DNA of 64,000 bases from Chiua virens. Taxonomy: Eukaryota; Basidiomycota; Agaricomycetes; Boletales; Boletaceae. The DNA lies in contig JAHNUO010000004.1 in the NCBI GenBank assembly GCA_019787685.1, forward strand, positions 558,001 through 622,000, in the 5' to 3' direction. Below are positions 20,256 through 31,859 of this stretch, one piece after another; position 1 is the first letter of the stretch, and every line of letters begins with the position of its first letter. The notes beneath the pieces are model-generated. The model did no database searches. It worked only from the letters and a program-made list of their open reading frames with translations, and was not told the DNA's origin. A program made the position numbers and the translations under genes.

Positions 20256-21660
20256 ATGAGATATGAAAGTACATAGCATAGAATCCAACTATCTGATTTT
20301 GCAAAAACTCCAGTAGATGGTCACTCAAAATCTGAATATATATGATGATTGGGTCAGACAGTAGTTGGATCAGATAACATTTTTTTCTTATGGCTCAATT
20401 ATCACAAATTCAGGCATGCTGCAACCATTTGAGAAAAACTTGCCTTCCTTCAGAAGGACTTGTAAAAGAGAAGCAAGCCTTTTCATTGTCTTCTACTGCT
20501 CTGGGATCAGATGAAGTTTGGATATCTCAAGATGAGGTCAGCATCGACTTTGATACTGACCTCCACAATCTAATGCACATTGCCTACACACTGCTGACAG
20601 ACAACCTACTAGCTACAGTCTGCATCAACCCTGTTCTCATAATACTCTTTTTCCACTTCCCCCACTTCTTTCCCCCACTTCCTTCCCAGGGCCTGCTTCT
20701 CTCCATCATGCAAAGTTCCTGGCATCATTAATCTTGGCATCAAAACTTGTGCAAGTCCATTGTTATTCAAATCACACAGGGACAGCTTCAACTTCAACAC
20801 CAACCTCCATGATTTAATTCACACTGCTAACGAACAACCTACTGGCCACAGTTTGCATCAACCCTGTTCTTGCCACCTTAACTGACAATGGGCCCTCTGA
20901 TCATATATTACTTCAAGTTGGTTTCATATTAGTATTTTTACTTACTTTAAATGCTTTAGTTGCTTTTAATTCCTTTGTCTACACAATAATGCTAAAATCA
21001 ATCATCTCATGTTGCTTTCATCACTGTTAGGCTTTTATACTTTTAGTGATATTTATGTAATGCAAAAAGCATGTGAAAGCAAAAAAAGTACACTGTGGGT
21101 AGTAGAACCACCTATTTTCAGCAGACCACTCAATGAAACATTGGAATCACAAAATCACTGCAAACAAATTTGGGAAATCCAAAAATGTATGGGTTGTAAG
21201 AGGATATGGGTTATACCTGGCATGGGTTACAGATTGGGGTTTTCAACATTTTGAGGCTGTTGATATGTAATTGAGAATGTAATTCAACATATTAGATCTT
21301 ACAATTCCATTATGGGACCTGTGATATATTTTATTTTCAAACAGTTCAAAATGTTCATGATAAGATAATCTTTTGATACCATGCCTAACATATTTTATTT
21401 TGATGGTTCTATAATACAATTGACTACAAATTATTATGAGTGAAATGATAAGATAATCAAAATAATGTATTTTATCCTCCTTAAAAGTCATATCAAAAGT
21501 TTTTATTTTAAGCCTCCTTAAAAGTAAATACCTGATGAGAGGGTGATAAGGGGGTAATCAACAGGTGACCATAGTCCACTTCTTATGTTTTGATCTGAGT
21601 GGGTACTGCAAGTCAGACATTGAGAATGGAATTTATACAGCACATAGTATACATAGTTGT
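20256..21660. other. AT-rich region without recognised genes, with a diverged internal duplication
   Basis: Two stretches, about 20540-20640 and 20785-20875, are diverged direct copies of each other (each ends CATCAACCCTGTTCT). The frame at 20390-20731 covers the first of them, but I cannot support a product. From 20880 to 21550 the DNA is AT-rich with several short inverted segments and no coding signal. Confidence 0.4.
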
Positions 21661-24391
21661 TCAGCAGGGAGCGAAAGGGTAAGCTGGACAGATATCATTG
21701 CACGAATACCAGGATCCTGCCAGTAACACCTCCTTCTTTCTTTGGTACTTCATAATTGTGTGGATTTTGCCCACAGACTTGCCAACCAGAATTAGTGTGT
21801 ACTTGTTATCCCCACTTTCAGTGGGGAGTGTGGGCTTCAGGAACTTTGCCAGGATGAAATGGGATTGTGTTCCTGATCCCCTATTGTGTCCTGGCATGGT
21901 GACTGAGACATGACCCTCAGGGGCAGGGCCAGAAGGGCCACAAAATTGATCAGGACAAGTGGTGTGGGCAATGCAATTTTGAAAGGATCCATGTTTGAAC
22001 CAGAAGTCCACATTGAATGCAAGGTGAAAGTTGATGAAGTTGCAGAAATCATTGTTGAAAAGCCAGGAGATCTGACCTGAGTAGCAAAGCGTCAATAAAT
22101 GTCTGTTCCTCTAATAGAAAGAATCTGACATACCGTAGAGGTCTAAGGCATGAGTTTCTGCTGCCGCCTGCAAGGATGTTGCTGCTATGTCAAGATGCGT
22201 CACCGTCCACGCTGAATCTTCAGCTAAGGGTAGCACAGGTGAAGAAGATGCTCAGGGCGATGGGGGTGGCATCTTCCATATCACTATGGTCTCTGATGCA
22301 AACAAACTGCAGATATGTGCCATCAAAGCATGCAGGCTATGCCCATCCAACATACAACCTGTCAAGAGAATGCCAGAACTAGGGAAAAGACAAGAGAAAT
22401 GTATCAATAAGTTTCAGGTAACCATCATGGAACTCACAGCAAGACAATGAAATCGTTAGCAATATTCAATGCCAGATGACCATGTAGAGATATCATGCTA
22501 TTTTCATGGCTGACAGCACACAATGTTGCTTGACGTCCCTTGATTTCTCCACAGATTACCCAGATTTCCTTTCCAACCAACTGAGACACTTCATGGTAGA
22601 TAAAGTTCACAAAATTGACACAAAACATGATGGAAACAGTAGCCTGAAGGCAGCATAAGTTATGTTGGAAGAATTGAAAAGGAGAAAAGGCTTACCTTGA
22701 ATCCATCTGGAAATACAACCTGAACGCAGGCCTCATTGCTGTGAAGCTGCCTCACCACTCCTTGATAGCCCCAGAAGGGCCCCCTTGCAATTCTGACCTC
22801 ATTCCCAACAGATACATCATACCCAGTTTCGGGGGTGAACCTGAGTAAGTTGGGGGGTGACATAGACACAATCTTTGAGATACGGGCAGACGCCAGATCC
22901 ATGGATAGGTTTGGGTCAATTTGATCGTCATTCTCATCCTCAGGAATTGTGACACATATAATGTTGTCCATGATCCAAACAATGTAACCCTTTGTGCCAC
23001 AATGCGGGCTATCAACAATGCAGGCCAGATCGCTGAGTTCAAGTTGGAGGTTTGCCTGCCATTCGGGTTGTGAAAGGCGAGTGAGGGGATGTGGATGACA
23101 AGAAGTCCACTGCTGATCCAGATTAAAAGTTTCTAGGAAGAAAGTAGAAGCCTGTCTCTGTGAGATGTTAAGACCTGTGTGCATAGTAATGACTAGGACT
23201 TACTTTGGAGGACACATTTGAGAAAGTAACTTCATTTCCGTCTTCCCAGATCGCCATAACCATGCCTGTACACCCACGGTCAGTGCCAACAAGTATTCAT
23301 ACTCGTTCCCCAACAGAAAACACGTGTTGTTGCTCCAAGAGGGAGTAATGATACAGCTGGTTGTTGAGATGTAGAGAAATCAATTGTGATTCCACATTGA
23401 CAGTGACAACTCTAGCCTTCTGACTCAATAGCTCCGGAAACAATGAGTGGACGACATCCCCTTCTTTCCAAAACTGAGAGGAGAAGAGGGTACATGTTTG
23501 GTGCACAAATGGCATGTCAATACCAGATTCTCCAAACATTAGAATCTCTTCTGGAGAAGGGATGATGATGCGCTCGAGATCATCTATCTTCAGCAAAAGG
23601 TAAAGTAGGCCGACAAAGTAGTTGGCATCGTTGCACCGAAATGTGATTATGTTCCTTGTGTTGGCAATGGCAGTGAGGTCCAGCTGAGTGTTATGAGCGG
23701 TGTGACAGTCAAATAAGGCACACCTTCTTTGTGTCTTTTCCTCCAACAAGTCATATGGACGATTGCATGGCACGACTAGGATGTCGATAGTATCATTGTG
23801 AACATTGAGGATGTAGCCAATGTCCCTTCTATACTTTCCCTTTTGAATCTGCACCCAACTTGGACAAGGGAGTGTTGGTCTGGCTGTGAAAATATGGCCT
23901 GCCTCTTCAGAGGGGACGAGAATGATGTCCCACATGATATTCTGATGGGTGGGAGACATGGCATGCCAGATTTCTTGACAACCAGGCACCTTTACATAGA
24001 GCCTTTGGGGAAGCCAAGGGAAAATGAGGACCCTGGTCATGAGCGGCTTGAGGTATTTGAGAAGGTAGTGACTGGTGTGCTCTGTAGTCACAAGGCAGGT
24101 AGGATTCATGAGTACTCAGCAAATGTGTAAAAGAGATTACTAACTGGAAAGAAAGTCCATGTAATAGCATCAGGTTTGAGAAAACTCTGGGGGGTCATAT
24201 GATAAGTAAGGACGGGCTTCACCTGCGTAGCGGTTGGCAGTGTCATTGATGATTCTGGTGAAGGCTTGCCGTTCCAACCACCCAGGCTGCCTCAAGCGCT
24301 CTAAATCCTGGAGAATCCCAGCACCTAGCTCATCGGATGATCCATCCTCTCCATCGTCCTCTTCAGCATTGAGATCTAAGTACTTGCCCAT
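21661..24391 (-). CDS. SPT5-like KOW-domain protein (multi-exon)
   Basis: Minus-strand exons, borders approximate: acidic N-terminus (MGKYLDLNAEEDDGEDGSSD, 24391-24170); an NGN-like part (QRLYVKVPGCQEIWHAM); first KOW (PSWVQIQKGKYRRDIGYILN, LVVPCNRPYDLLEEK, 24109-23297); a further KOW (GNEVRIARGPFWGYQGVV, 23184-22660); another (VGKEIWVICGEIKGRQATL, 22628-22434); and a C-terminal part with LILVGKSVGKIHTI (22095-21661). SPT5 works with RNA polymerase II in elongation, its NGN binding SPT4 and its KOW repeats contacting the polymerase and nucleic acid. Fungal genomes normally need one complete SPT5; this divergent version inside transposon-rich DNA is more likely a paralogue or mobile-element passenger. 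Whether it is intact needs RNA data. Confidence 0.6.
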
Positions 24392-24400
24392 GGTCAGCTT

Positions 24401-24670
24401 TTAATGTTTGTGTGGGCCCCCACTTTCTGTATGAGACTCCACAGGTAACCGACTTCCCGAAGCACTCACAGCAGTGGTGTCATCCATGGGGGAAATACCT
24501 TGTCGTTTAACCTCCTCCACTATGATATCAACTGGGGAGACGGGATCTGAAGCAACCTCAATTCTCTTGAAAACTTTCCTCCACTCTACATAGTCATAGG
24601 CTCTAAGGGACAACAATTCTCTTTCAAGATCAGGGAAGGTAATCTGATCACCTGCCCACTTTTCCACCAA
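24401..24670 (-). CDS. Hypothetical protein or upstream exon
   Basis: An 89-codon frame (MVEKWAGDQITFPDLEREL, YVEWRKVFKRIEVASDPVSP) ending ten bases before the start of the SPT5-like frame and on the same strand. Composition is protein-like, with charged helices. It could be a separate small protein or part of the same transcript. No family is recognised. Confidence 0.35.
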   Translation of the reverse strand: MVEKWAGDQITFPDLERELLSLRAYDYVEWRKVFKRIEVASDPVSPVDIIVEEVKRQGISPMDDTTAVSASGSRLPVESHTESGGPHKH

Positions 24671-25220
24671 GCGCCAGGCTGCTCAAACTTTGATAAGTGT
24701 GGCCATTTTGAGTTTCTGGCATACAGTTAGTACGGTCTGTGGGCAGATCACAACAGAACCATGTGCCCAGTAGTCAAGTTTTGCAACAGGTTACATTGAG
24801 GCAATGTTTGGGATACTACAAAAGAGTGGAATGTTAACAGCCCTTGCAGCCAGTCTCATAGACACGTACTAACAGAACAGATGGTTATTACAATATAAGG
24901 TATCTCAGTCCTTGCTCCCATTTATTGTCTCGTCGTACTACAGATAGTGGAAAGAGTTGCATTAAAGTCTCATGATGGATTATAAACTGGAATGAGCAAG
25001 CAAGTTCCCACACCAGAGTGGGTGACCACAGTGGACATATATGCCATATTGGGTGAACAATTATTCCACTACCTGTCATAGGTCTAGCGAATTGTTGTAC
25101 AGTAAATGAAAAAGGAACTATTGTCCTACACAACCGACCAACTGACACTAGTTACAGATGAAGTAGGCATCATACAGACTCCCACAAGTATTACCCTGCC
25201 TAATCCTGCCGGAAGTCAAC
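24671..25220. other. Region without recognised genes
   Basis: Short open frames on both strands have no family resemblance and no consistent codon pattern. I see no repeat or RNA gene here. Confidence 0.4.
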
Positions 25221-25607
25221 TCAATGATAAAACATCAACATTATCGACCTCACCATCATCAATGCTAAGATGACCACTAACTCCTCAGAAAAGTGCCATT
25301 GTGCCATGTGTGACAAGACCTGTGAGGGTGGGACCAGCTCAATGTTTTCTGATAACAAAGCCGAGTAAAGCTGGGCAGGAAAATATAGGTAATGACGATA
25401 AGGGTCGATTGTGCTGTCAGGTGCTAGAGGGTGACAGTAGACAGCAAACCAAACACTACCGTGATCTTCAAATATGTACTTGATACAACCTGGGGTGGGT
25501 ATTCTGCTGTCTTGGGAATAGAACAGGATCAGGCTGTTGCCCAGGTGAGTTGAACGACAACTGTAAACAATTCCTCCTGTCTGGAAGTGTGCATGGCATG
25601 ATGTCAA
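25221..25607 (-). pseudogene. C-terminal part of Tnp2/Plavaka-type protein, separated from the main body
   Basis: The frame reads GCIKYIFEDHGSVWFAVYCH, then DSTIDPYRHYLYFPAQLYSA and NIELVPPSQVLSHMAQWHF. It resembles the C-terminal tail of large basidiomycete Tnp2-type proteins, where a conserved block with DP-Y/F-R and SH-A-R/Q follows the transposase body. It is on the same strand as the body at 27573-29639 and is cut off from it by element C1 and a DUF6589 fragment. The assignment rests on my memory of the family. Confidence 0.5.
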
Positions 25608-25707
25608 AGGTCACAGATTGCCTGGAACAGGAAGTAAACTTGGATCATGATAATCAGATGATGAGGTAAGATTATTGTCTTTGGTATTGTCAGACATGTA
25701 CTTTTTG

Positions 25708-27299
25708 CAGTGAGCAGCAAAACCATTCCAATAACTAACACTGACACAGTGTGCGAAGCGCACTGCAAACACCTGTGGGACTCTCGCTTAGTAGTAGTGG
25801 GACCAAATGATGTACAAACCCTTGGCTACAAATCGGTCCCTGGGTCATGTGATTTCGCCCAGGGTTGGTGGAGATATGACCATTTTAAATCACTCATGTC
25901 ATTGGAACAGTTTTGTTGCTGTCATATTGAAACACAGAACTCATATGTTGCACTGGGATATTATGTCAGCATTGAGTCATGTGATGGATAAAAAGTTCAA
26001 CAAGACATAAACACAGCTAAACACCATTCCTTTTACCACTTCTTTCACCATGAAATCCCTTTCCACTGATCAAATCAACCAAGTTATTGCTTTCTTGGAA
26101 TTGGGTCAAACAACTTGTCAGATGTCCACTTCTACTGGATTCAGTAACTCTACCATCAGTTGTATTTGCACTGAACACTGTCCCAACCTTCCCAAAGCCA
26201 CTGGTGGTTGTCCATCCATCATTTCTCCCACTGATATGTGACATGCCATTCGACTTCTTGGTACTGGAAAGGCTGAAAATGCTATTCAGGTCACCAAGAC
26301 TCTTCAGGATGTCAAGAACCATCCCATCTCTCCCCAGACCATCCGTTGTCACTTGAAGAAAGCTGGTATGAGGGCTGTAGTAAAGAAGAAACACCCTCTT
26401 CTTTTCAAGTGCCATAGGAGAGAAAGATGAGATGTTGCTTTGAGCCATCAGGACTGGACTGTGGATGATTGGAAGTGAGTTATATGGTCAGATGAGACCA
26501 AGATTAATCACATTGGGTCAGATGGTAGGAAATGGGCATGGAAAAAGCCAGGAGAGGGCCTCAGTGATAGACTTGTGGAGGGTACAGTCAAGTTTGGAGG
26601 AGGATCAGTCATGTTATGGGGTTGTATGACCTGGGAAGGTGTTGGGATGGCTTGTAGGATTGATGGTAAGATGGATGCTACCATTTATGTGCAGACCTTG
26701 GAGGATGAACTCCAAAAAACCCTTGTGGATTATGGATTTACCCCAGAGGACATTATTTTCCGGCAGGATAATGACCCCAAACATACCAGTAGGAGGGCCA
26801 AGGAGTGGTTGAAAGAGCATGGATATGAGGTCATGGTATAGCCTGCTCAGTCTCCAGACCTTAACCCCATAGAACATCTATGGTTTCTCCTCAAAAGAAG
26901 GCTTGCAGAATATCCTGAGCCAGTCAAGGGGGTATTGGAACTTTGGAAGAGGATTCAGGAAGAGTGGTACAAGATTGAGGTTGGGAAGTGTCAGAGATTG
27001 ATTGAGAGCATGCCTAGAAGGGTTCAGGAGGTTATCAAGGCCAAAGGAGGATACACTTCATACTAATTTGCAGTACCCCTAATATTAGCAACAAAACTGT
27101 TCCAATGACATGAGTGATTTAAAATGGTCATATCTCCACCACCCCTGGGCGAAATCACATGACCCAGGAACCGATTTGTAGCCAAGGGTTTGTACATCAT
27201 TTGGTCCCACTACTACTAAGCGAGATTCCCACAGGTGTTTGCAGTGCGCTTCGCACACTGTGTCAGGGTTAGTTATTGGAACAGTTTTGTCGCTCACTG
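25708..27299 (+). mobile_element. Tc1/mariner-like element, family C copy 1, decayed
   Basis: Left end CAGTGAGCAGCAAAACCATT and right end ...CAGTTTTGTCGCTCACTG, with TA at 27300-27301. The left flank is TG where TA would be expected. It is closely similar to the intact copy at 46096-47345; most differences are CpG to TpG or CpA. An inner inverted copy of the end motif lies at about 25908-25921 and 27088-27101. Confidence 0.88.
26050..27066 (+). pseudogene. Tc1-type DD34E transposase, family C copy 1, broken
   Basis: Starts MKSLSTDQINQVIAFLELGQ and ends AKGGYTSY-stop. Against the intact sister at 46096-47112 it has TGA at about 26238 (sister CGA), altered sequence at 26428, TGA at about 26475 (sister CGA) and TAG at about 26839 (sister TGG). 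The first two Tyr/Cys changes (CIC for RIR) also arise from CGT and CGC codons. The catalytic Asp motifs WSDETK and the PIEHLWF Glu motif are still visible. Confidence 0.88.
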
Positions 27300-27572
27300 T
27301 ATGTCAAGAATAAAGGCATCAAAAGCCTTGATGCTTTTGCCCGATCAGAGCCAACGTTCGAAGAAGTGCAAGAAATGGCCGATGAACTTACACAGACATA
27401 TGTTGCCAATTATAAGCTCCACCACATGAAGAAAAAGCCAGCAGAGGAGCAAGATGTTCCATTCAAAAATGCTATATTGATGAACAGATACTTTCTTCTC
27501 TACGAAGAATTATCCTATGCAATGAACCATGGTGACGTTGGTTGTACAGAGACATGCATTGTGCACTGGATC
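27300..27572 (+). pseudogene. DUF6589-like gene fragment
   Basis: Collinear with 8464-8735: YVKNKGIKSLDAFARSEPTF, EEVQEMADELTQTYVANYKL, NAILMNRYFLLYEELSYAMN and ETCIVHWI. Similarity ends abruptly at about 27572, where Tnp2 sequence begins on the other strand. At the point where copy 1 has TGA this copy keeps CGA (Arg), so it shows the earlier state. It is bounded on the left by element C1, so the rest of this copy has been lost. Confidence 0.85.
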
Positions 27573-29639
27573 TTTTTCAATTCTCTCATGGCAGGTGATT
27601 GTTCTGAATGTGAGAGCCACTGTCGTAGTCTTGAATGTTGTATGAAGGAATTCAGACAAGTCTCTTCTCCTTGACCTAGGTGAGGTAGTCAGCATTTATT
27701 AACTTTCATTGAATTGAATCCTCACCAGAGAGATGATTAATAGAAAGCCACTGGAGATGGCCAATGAGACACTCGAAGGGGAAACACCACCATGAACAAA
27801 CAGGGCCAAAGAGCTGGAGATACTCATGGATATGGCACATCATATGGCCATTAGAACGGAGGGGGGCAGATGGGAGAACCTTTGGTAATGAGCTTAACCA
27901 ATTCAGAATGCAAGTCTGGTAAGCAGAAATTTGAAAGTCTGTCATAATGTGCAAACATGCAATATTTCAAATGCACAAGTTGCATTGTGTGGTCTAAAAT
28001 ATTGCAAAGCTTGGTTGCAACTTCCTCAGATGGGTGCATTGAACACTCTCCCCATAGGCTAACAAGCACTAAGGGAATATAGACAGTGGCCATAGTATGC
28101 CACTCATCAGCTTTCAGGGTCCTTGCCTTTGCTTCACCGAAGTTCCTGGGCACTGACCTGAGACAGAAATCAGTTTCTTGGTAACCTATGTAACTTGGCA
28201 CCAACCTGAGCCACAATGGAGTGTCAGCATTCTCTATAAGAGCTTGAATATGTTGTACAACATTTGGACTCGAAGTCTGAGCTTTTAGTGTTGCATTCAT
28301 TGGCTTGTTCTCATGCTACACATGCTTAAACACAGATCTCAGAAACTGAGAGCTGACATACCCAGTCGACCAAAGCATTTACCCAATGTACTTTTAGTAC
28401 TTTGTGACCACAAACTCCAATGGGTCCCAATTTAAGACTAGTGGCTATGAACTTGAGGGAGGGGGAATTCTTCATGAGGAGCTTTTGTTTCAAGACAGAC
28501 ATGGCATCCTCTGTGTCTACCAGGTTGTCAATGGCAGCTAGGAGAAGAGCGTGAATACTTGATATAGGTTTGTGGTCATTCTGAGAGTGTGTTATATCTG
28601 TAGGATCTGGAGTCTAAAAATCATAGGTGAATGCTGGTCGTGATTCTGCCTCAGCCTGAGCCTTGGAAGCACCAGCTGTAGTGAACCCTAGATGCTCCCA
28701 AAACTGTGCCTGGGCGAGCCCTTCCCACAGGCAATGCATTGCATCCACCACAAGTTGTCGGGCAGGGTCCCAGTATGGAAGGCACCAAAGGAAGGGCTAG
28801 TGTACTCCATGCTTTACAAAGAGGTGATGACACTCAGTTGACGAATCAGCATCCCTACATTGCTCAGCATATTGCTAAAGTGCATCCTTATCTTGAAACT
28901 TCCAGTCATGATGGTCAATGTCTGTTTATCTTAGAGTCTTCAGGTGAAAACAATGACAGGTGTTACAATAAAAGTGGCTCATAGCAGCAGCCATCTAGGC
29001 TGTCTTCTGTGCAGCAGGAAGATCACATACGACGCATGCTATCATGGACTGAGTAACACATTGCTTGTGATGGGCAGTGTGTGAGAATTGAATACCACAC
29101 ATCCAACTTTCTACCATGTCGTTGATAAGGGGGTCAAGGAAGAAGTTGAGTTGCCTGCCAGAGGGCTCGCTAGGTCCAGGAATGATTTTGGCAAGATACA
29201 TGTTCTCTATCTTGTACCAGATATCGAGGGGGAGATTGAGACATGCACAGGAGATAACACTGGTAGACGTCTTGGCATTACACTGAGAATTTCCCTCCAG
29301 GTTGAAGAAGTCAACATTTAGTGAGAGAAGATACCACCCTTCATCACCATGATTGACAAACAAGGTTGATCCAGGTCCCTTCAATGTCCGAATGGATTTG
29401 GCATCCCAAATATCCTTGATAATGGCTGGTGGTGGATTTGATACCTTCTGCATGAGGGCATCACATGGTTGATCCATGAGGCTCTCAAGGTCTGGTCTAG
29501 AAAGAAGACTGGCGAGGTAGTCATGGAAGTGCTGGTAGACAAAAGGTTTAACAGGGAGCTTGCAAGTTGCAACCATCATTGGGGTCCAGAACAAGTGGGA
29601 TATTACAGTTTCCCCTGCCAGAGAGAGGTTGATTTGCAC
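27573..29639 (-). pseudogene. Tnp2/Plavaka-type (CACTA-like) transposase body
   Basis: Minus-strand order: NVDFFNLEGNSQCNAKTSTS, ENMYLAKIIPGPSEPSGRQL, NFFLDPLINDMVESWMCGI, VVCDLPAAQKTA, AMSHFYCNTCHCFHLKT, LPYWDPARQLVVDAMHCLWE (D-x-M-H-C-x-x-E block, about 28740-28790), then PRNFGEAKARTLKADEWHTM, PLVLVSLWGE, MCHIHEYLQLFGPVCSWWCF and PFECLIGHLQW, and HSRLRQWLSHSEQSPAMREL at 27590-27660. These blocks are characteristic of Tnp2 transposases with their C-terminal domain. Stops (for example after AAQKTA) and frame breaks show decay. Tnp2 proteins move CACTA-like elements; I did not find the element ends. Confidence 0.75.
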
Positions 29640-30830
29640 AGTGAGGGTGGTATGAGGGGTGGGTATCCATAGAGCCTGCAGGTTGGTAGATGCAACTACA
29701 GGTCATGCAAACTGCAAAGGTGGTGGTTCAACCCTCTAAGTTGAAGTGTGACAAAACTGTCTTGATGGTTTTTGGAACTTGTGCAAGAATTCAATCACAC
29801 CAAGCCTCAACGCTTGAACCATCCATCCAGAATGTGAGGGTCAGGATGAGGGTCACGATCCCTAAGAGATCTGCTGCAACTTGACTTATGCCAAATAATA
29901 CAACACCCAATACCCCTGATAGGACAGAAACCAGGGCAAGTTCATTGTAATGATTGATGACAGAGTTGAAAAATGAGCTATATATATCCTAGTTATCAAC
30001 GCTTGACCGTCAAAGCTAACAAATACTTACATGTATCATACTTCACAGGATCAGTTGTAGCAGGAGGAGTTTCACAGAGATCAAGTTGAGTCCCAAGATC
30101 GACACAGATCTGGTGAATTGCAGTCTTGTGGGATATGACCAATGGGACCTTTCAATTGACAGAAGATAAACATTCATTGACCAATTGCAACTCGGATTGT
30201 AGTTGCTGCTGCACCTCCGCCAATGAGGTTTGACATTGTCTGGAAATGAATTGTATACGAACTTCAATTGAATCAAGCACTCTGTGCACATTGACTGTAT
30301 GCCAATTATGTTCTTTCTTCAACAAGCATTCTCTGCAGTAGGTATTATTATATGTGTGACACTGACATGAAATATAAAGGCATACTTCTCTGGGGTCATG
30401 GTAACATCAATGGAGGCTGGCAACCTCCTACTGGTGGGAGCAGGAAAGGCGCTTGACGCATCTCTGCATGGAATTCATGAGTATGAGAAGACCAGCTACA
30501 AGGGAGACTGACTTCAGTGGCTTTGGTAAAATGTCAGTAGAAACCTCTGACTTTTTGCCAGCTGGAGACTCTGATGAGAGCTCACTAGATAAAATTGAGA
30601 TCAGAAGCCATTATTGAAAGTAAGACAACTCACGGGGCATTGAGAGCAGTAAGTTGTGTGATGGTCATAAGGTCAAGTGCTGCTGTCAGATTGTTGACCT
30701 CTTTGTCATCTTGTGGTGATTCCATTCTCCATTGGGAGACGTCGTTCACCAGCATGTCTCGGGCTAATGACTCTACAGCTAATCGATGGGCAGGTAAATT
30801 GTTATCCTGCGAAGGTAGGACATGTCAGAG
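29640..30830 (-). other. Probable upstream part of the Tnp2-type gene, not resolved
   Basis: On the minus strand several stretches look coding: RDMLVNDVSQWRMESPQDDK with NNLTAALDLMTITQLTALNA at 30640-30770, and QCQTSLAEVQQQLQSELQLV with VISHKTAIHQICVDLGTQLD at 30050-30250. I cannot set exon borders or name a domain. They may form the N-terminus of the Tnp2-type protein or a separate passenger gene of that element. Confidence 0.35.
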
Positions 30831-31560
30831 GTGAATGTTCTTGAATGCTGCTGGAATCAGTTTTCCATGGCTGTTTTGGGCCACCCCCTCATCATCTACC
30901 TTGCAGCAGTGAGCACAGAGGCACAGGAACTTTTTGTCCCAAGTGGGCATTGGGAGACAACTATAGATGATGAACTCAGGTTGCATATTTATTTATCCAT
31001 GCAAGGAACTCACATGATGCAAAGAACAAGGACAGATGTGATGGTTCCCAAGTCACTGAAATACAAGTGCTTTCACACAGGATAATAATAACCACCTTTC
31101 ATCCGAATCGTCACTGTTTGCTTTAGTGTTAATCAGATAGAGTACCATATCAATATGTAAATGTACTTACCTCAATTTATTTCCTATTTTCTCATACTGC
31201 ACACATCCACTGTGTCTCACACTGTTGAGATGATGATCAGAAGGATGGTATCAATAGATGCGTAAATGTATATCTACCACCATCCTGCTACAAAACACTG
31301 AGGAGAGGTGTGGGGCCTGCACTGATGTTATGTCATTAGGACATTGAGCTACAATTCCGAAGGGCCTGAATGTTCTTGAGAGTTTGAACATGATCAATAT
31401 TGACATGTTGATGTATGTTGAGCTACATTGCATAAGTATCACAATTCTTTCAGTGAAAGATACAATTGTGCGACAACTACCTACTAACCCTTGAAGCAAG
31501 CTAATCATTATTACCATCCATTCCTAATAGTACACATTTGTAGGTAGTGAAACGGGAAAG
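30831..31560. other. Region without recognised genes
   Basis: An 87-codon plus-strand frame at 30822-31085 and an 88-codon minus-strand frame at 31251-31517 have no family resemblance. No repeats or RNA genes are seen. Confidence 0.4.
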
Positions 31561-31566
31561 AGTTGT

Positions 31567-31715
31567 CATGAGAAACCATTGGACTTTTATACTGCAATGA
31601 GTTGTCACCCCAAAGGCAATGCCCACCCACACACCTCAGCCCTAAGGTGCATGGGTGGGCATTGCCATTTGGGGTGACAACTCATTCCAGTATAAAAGTC
31701 TGATGGTTTCTCATG
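31567..31715. repeat. Near-perfect palindrome (foldback element)
   Basis: Left arm 31567-31632 and right arm 31649-31715 are inverted copies with a few mismatches and a loop of about 16 bases. The outer ends read CATGAGAAACCAT and its inverse. RNA or single-stranded DNA from it would form a hairpin of about 66 bp. It could be a MITE reduced to its ends; no clear target duplication is seen. Confidence 0.85.
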
Positions 31716-31859
31716 AGCCCCTTCAGTCACCTTGCACCAATGAAGACGGGAAGCCGATGGTTGCAAATAGGCCGTCTGAGATGGCCAGCTGACGTTGGGC
31801 TGAGCAAGGGTGGGGGAACCAAATGAGATGGATGGGCTGAAAGGAGGGTCAAGCAAGAT

